From Scytonema sp. UIC 10036 (GTDB taxonomy: Bacteria; Cyanobacteriota; Cyanobacteriia; Cyanobacteriales; Nostocaceae): a stretch of DNA of 8,496 bases. The DNA lies in NCBI RefSeq assembly GCF_009725235.1, contig NZ_WJFC01000340.1, forward strand, positions 1 to 8,496, given 5' to 3'. How positions within the stretch are numbered: the first letter of the stretch is position 1; each line of letters begins with the position of its first letter. The notes under the pieces were generated by a model. That model made no database searches, was not told where the DNA came from, and saw only the letters and a program-made list of their open reading frames with translations. Both the position numbers and the translations under genes were made by a program. This document shows, one piece after another, positions 8,190 to 8,496 of this stretch.

Positions 8190-8496
8190 ATGAAAAGGAA
8201 TCTTTATCTCATTCATCATATCATTTTCTCTTTATCAGCTGCTACACGTATCAGGTAAAAAAAACAGCCGGGACCGGTGGCCAGAAAACAAGAAGGAACG
8301 TAAAAACAACGGCAAACAGGTCAATATGAATATGCCTCCTCAACATAGCAACGGACAGCAATTGGCAGCTCCGGTTCCTGTGAATGTTCAGGAGAAACTG
8401 ACGGCCGGCAAAAATGTGAAAATAGATGTTGACGGCAAAAAATACAAAGTAATCGTAGACAAATGGGAGAGGGACAGCCTTATAGCACATCCGGTT
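8190..8496 (+). CDS. Probable small secreted lipoprotein, frame-broken near its start and cut by the window edge
   Basis: ATG at 8190-8192 opens MKRNLYLIHHIIFSLS, which looks like a garbled signal peptide. In the +2 frame at 8237-8257 the sequence reads SCYTYQV, where S-C would be the end of a lipobox with the lipidated cysteine at 8240-8242. In the next frame, from about 8260, it runs open to the edge with NNGKQVNMNMPPQHSNGQQL and later KNVKIDVDGKKYKVIVDKWE. The frame changes fall in the signal peptide and at an eight-A run (8257-8264), a common place for single-base errors. The later part has alternating charged and hydrophobic residues typical of small beta-strand domains in outer-membrane-anchored Bacteroidota lipoproteins, but I do not recognise a named family. 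The minus-strand reading of 8490-8251 is a shadow. Confidence 0.55.

Noticed and set aside
8251..8490. A minus-strand 79-codon frame rich in Phe and Val that looks like a membrane protein
   Set aside because: It is the complement of the Lys/Asp-rich lipoprotein reading on the plus strand; hydrophobic antisense frames are expected there.

Overview
The window looks like chromosomal DNA from a Bacteroidota bacterium, most likely class Flavobacteriia. It is AT-rich, one upstream region carries a TAnnTTTG-type promoter box, and the recognisable proteins resemble the contractile injection system genes of that phylum. There are no tRNA or rRNA genes, insertion sequences or CRISPR arrays that I can support.

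Left part (1-4950, all on the minus strand, read right to left): the start of a contractile tail or extracellular contractile injection system (eCIS, Afp/PVC-like) operon. In transcription order it has a probable promoter at about 4945, a DUF4255/Pvc16-N-like protein (about 4915-4330), a first tail sheath protein (4163 to about 2338), a second, different tail sheath protein (about 2252-463), and a tail tube protein (424 to beyond the left edge). Sheath subunits stack around the tube and contract to drive it outward. The DUF4255 family is usually linked to such loci as a tail-completion or cap component. The remaining modules (baseplate, spike, AAA+ ATPase, cargo) would be expected beyond the left edge.

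Middle (4950-5430): a gene-free spacer between the minus-strand operon and plus-strand material. It holds promoter candidates and a short degenerate repeat-like stretch.

Right-centre (about 5430-7376, plus strand): heavily frame-broken coding sequence of unknown function, with several 40-70 codon stretches that read like real protein and a final stop at 7374-7376. It is followed by about 690 bp of tandem repeat (three units of about 211-219 bp plus a partial one, 7421-8110). At the right edge is the 5' part of a probable small lipoprotein gene (from 8190).

The most important property of the window is its uneven reading-frame integrity. Positions 1-675 and about 8265-8496 read cleanly. Everything between is riddled with frame changes, yet conserved protein motifs survive in alternating frames, and the tandem repeat copies also differ largely by small insertions and deletions. 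This pattern fits an unpolished, low-coverage stretch of a long-read assembly better than decayed pseudogenes, although the sequence alone cannot exclude decay. Boundaries given for broken genes are therefore approximate.
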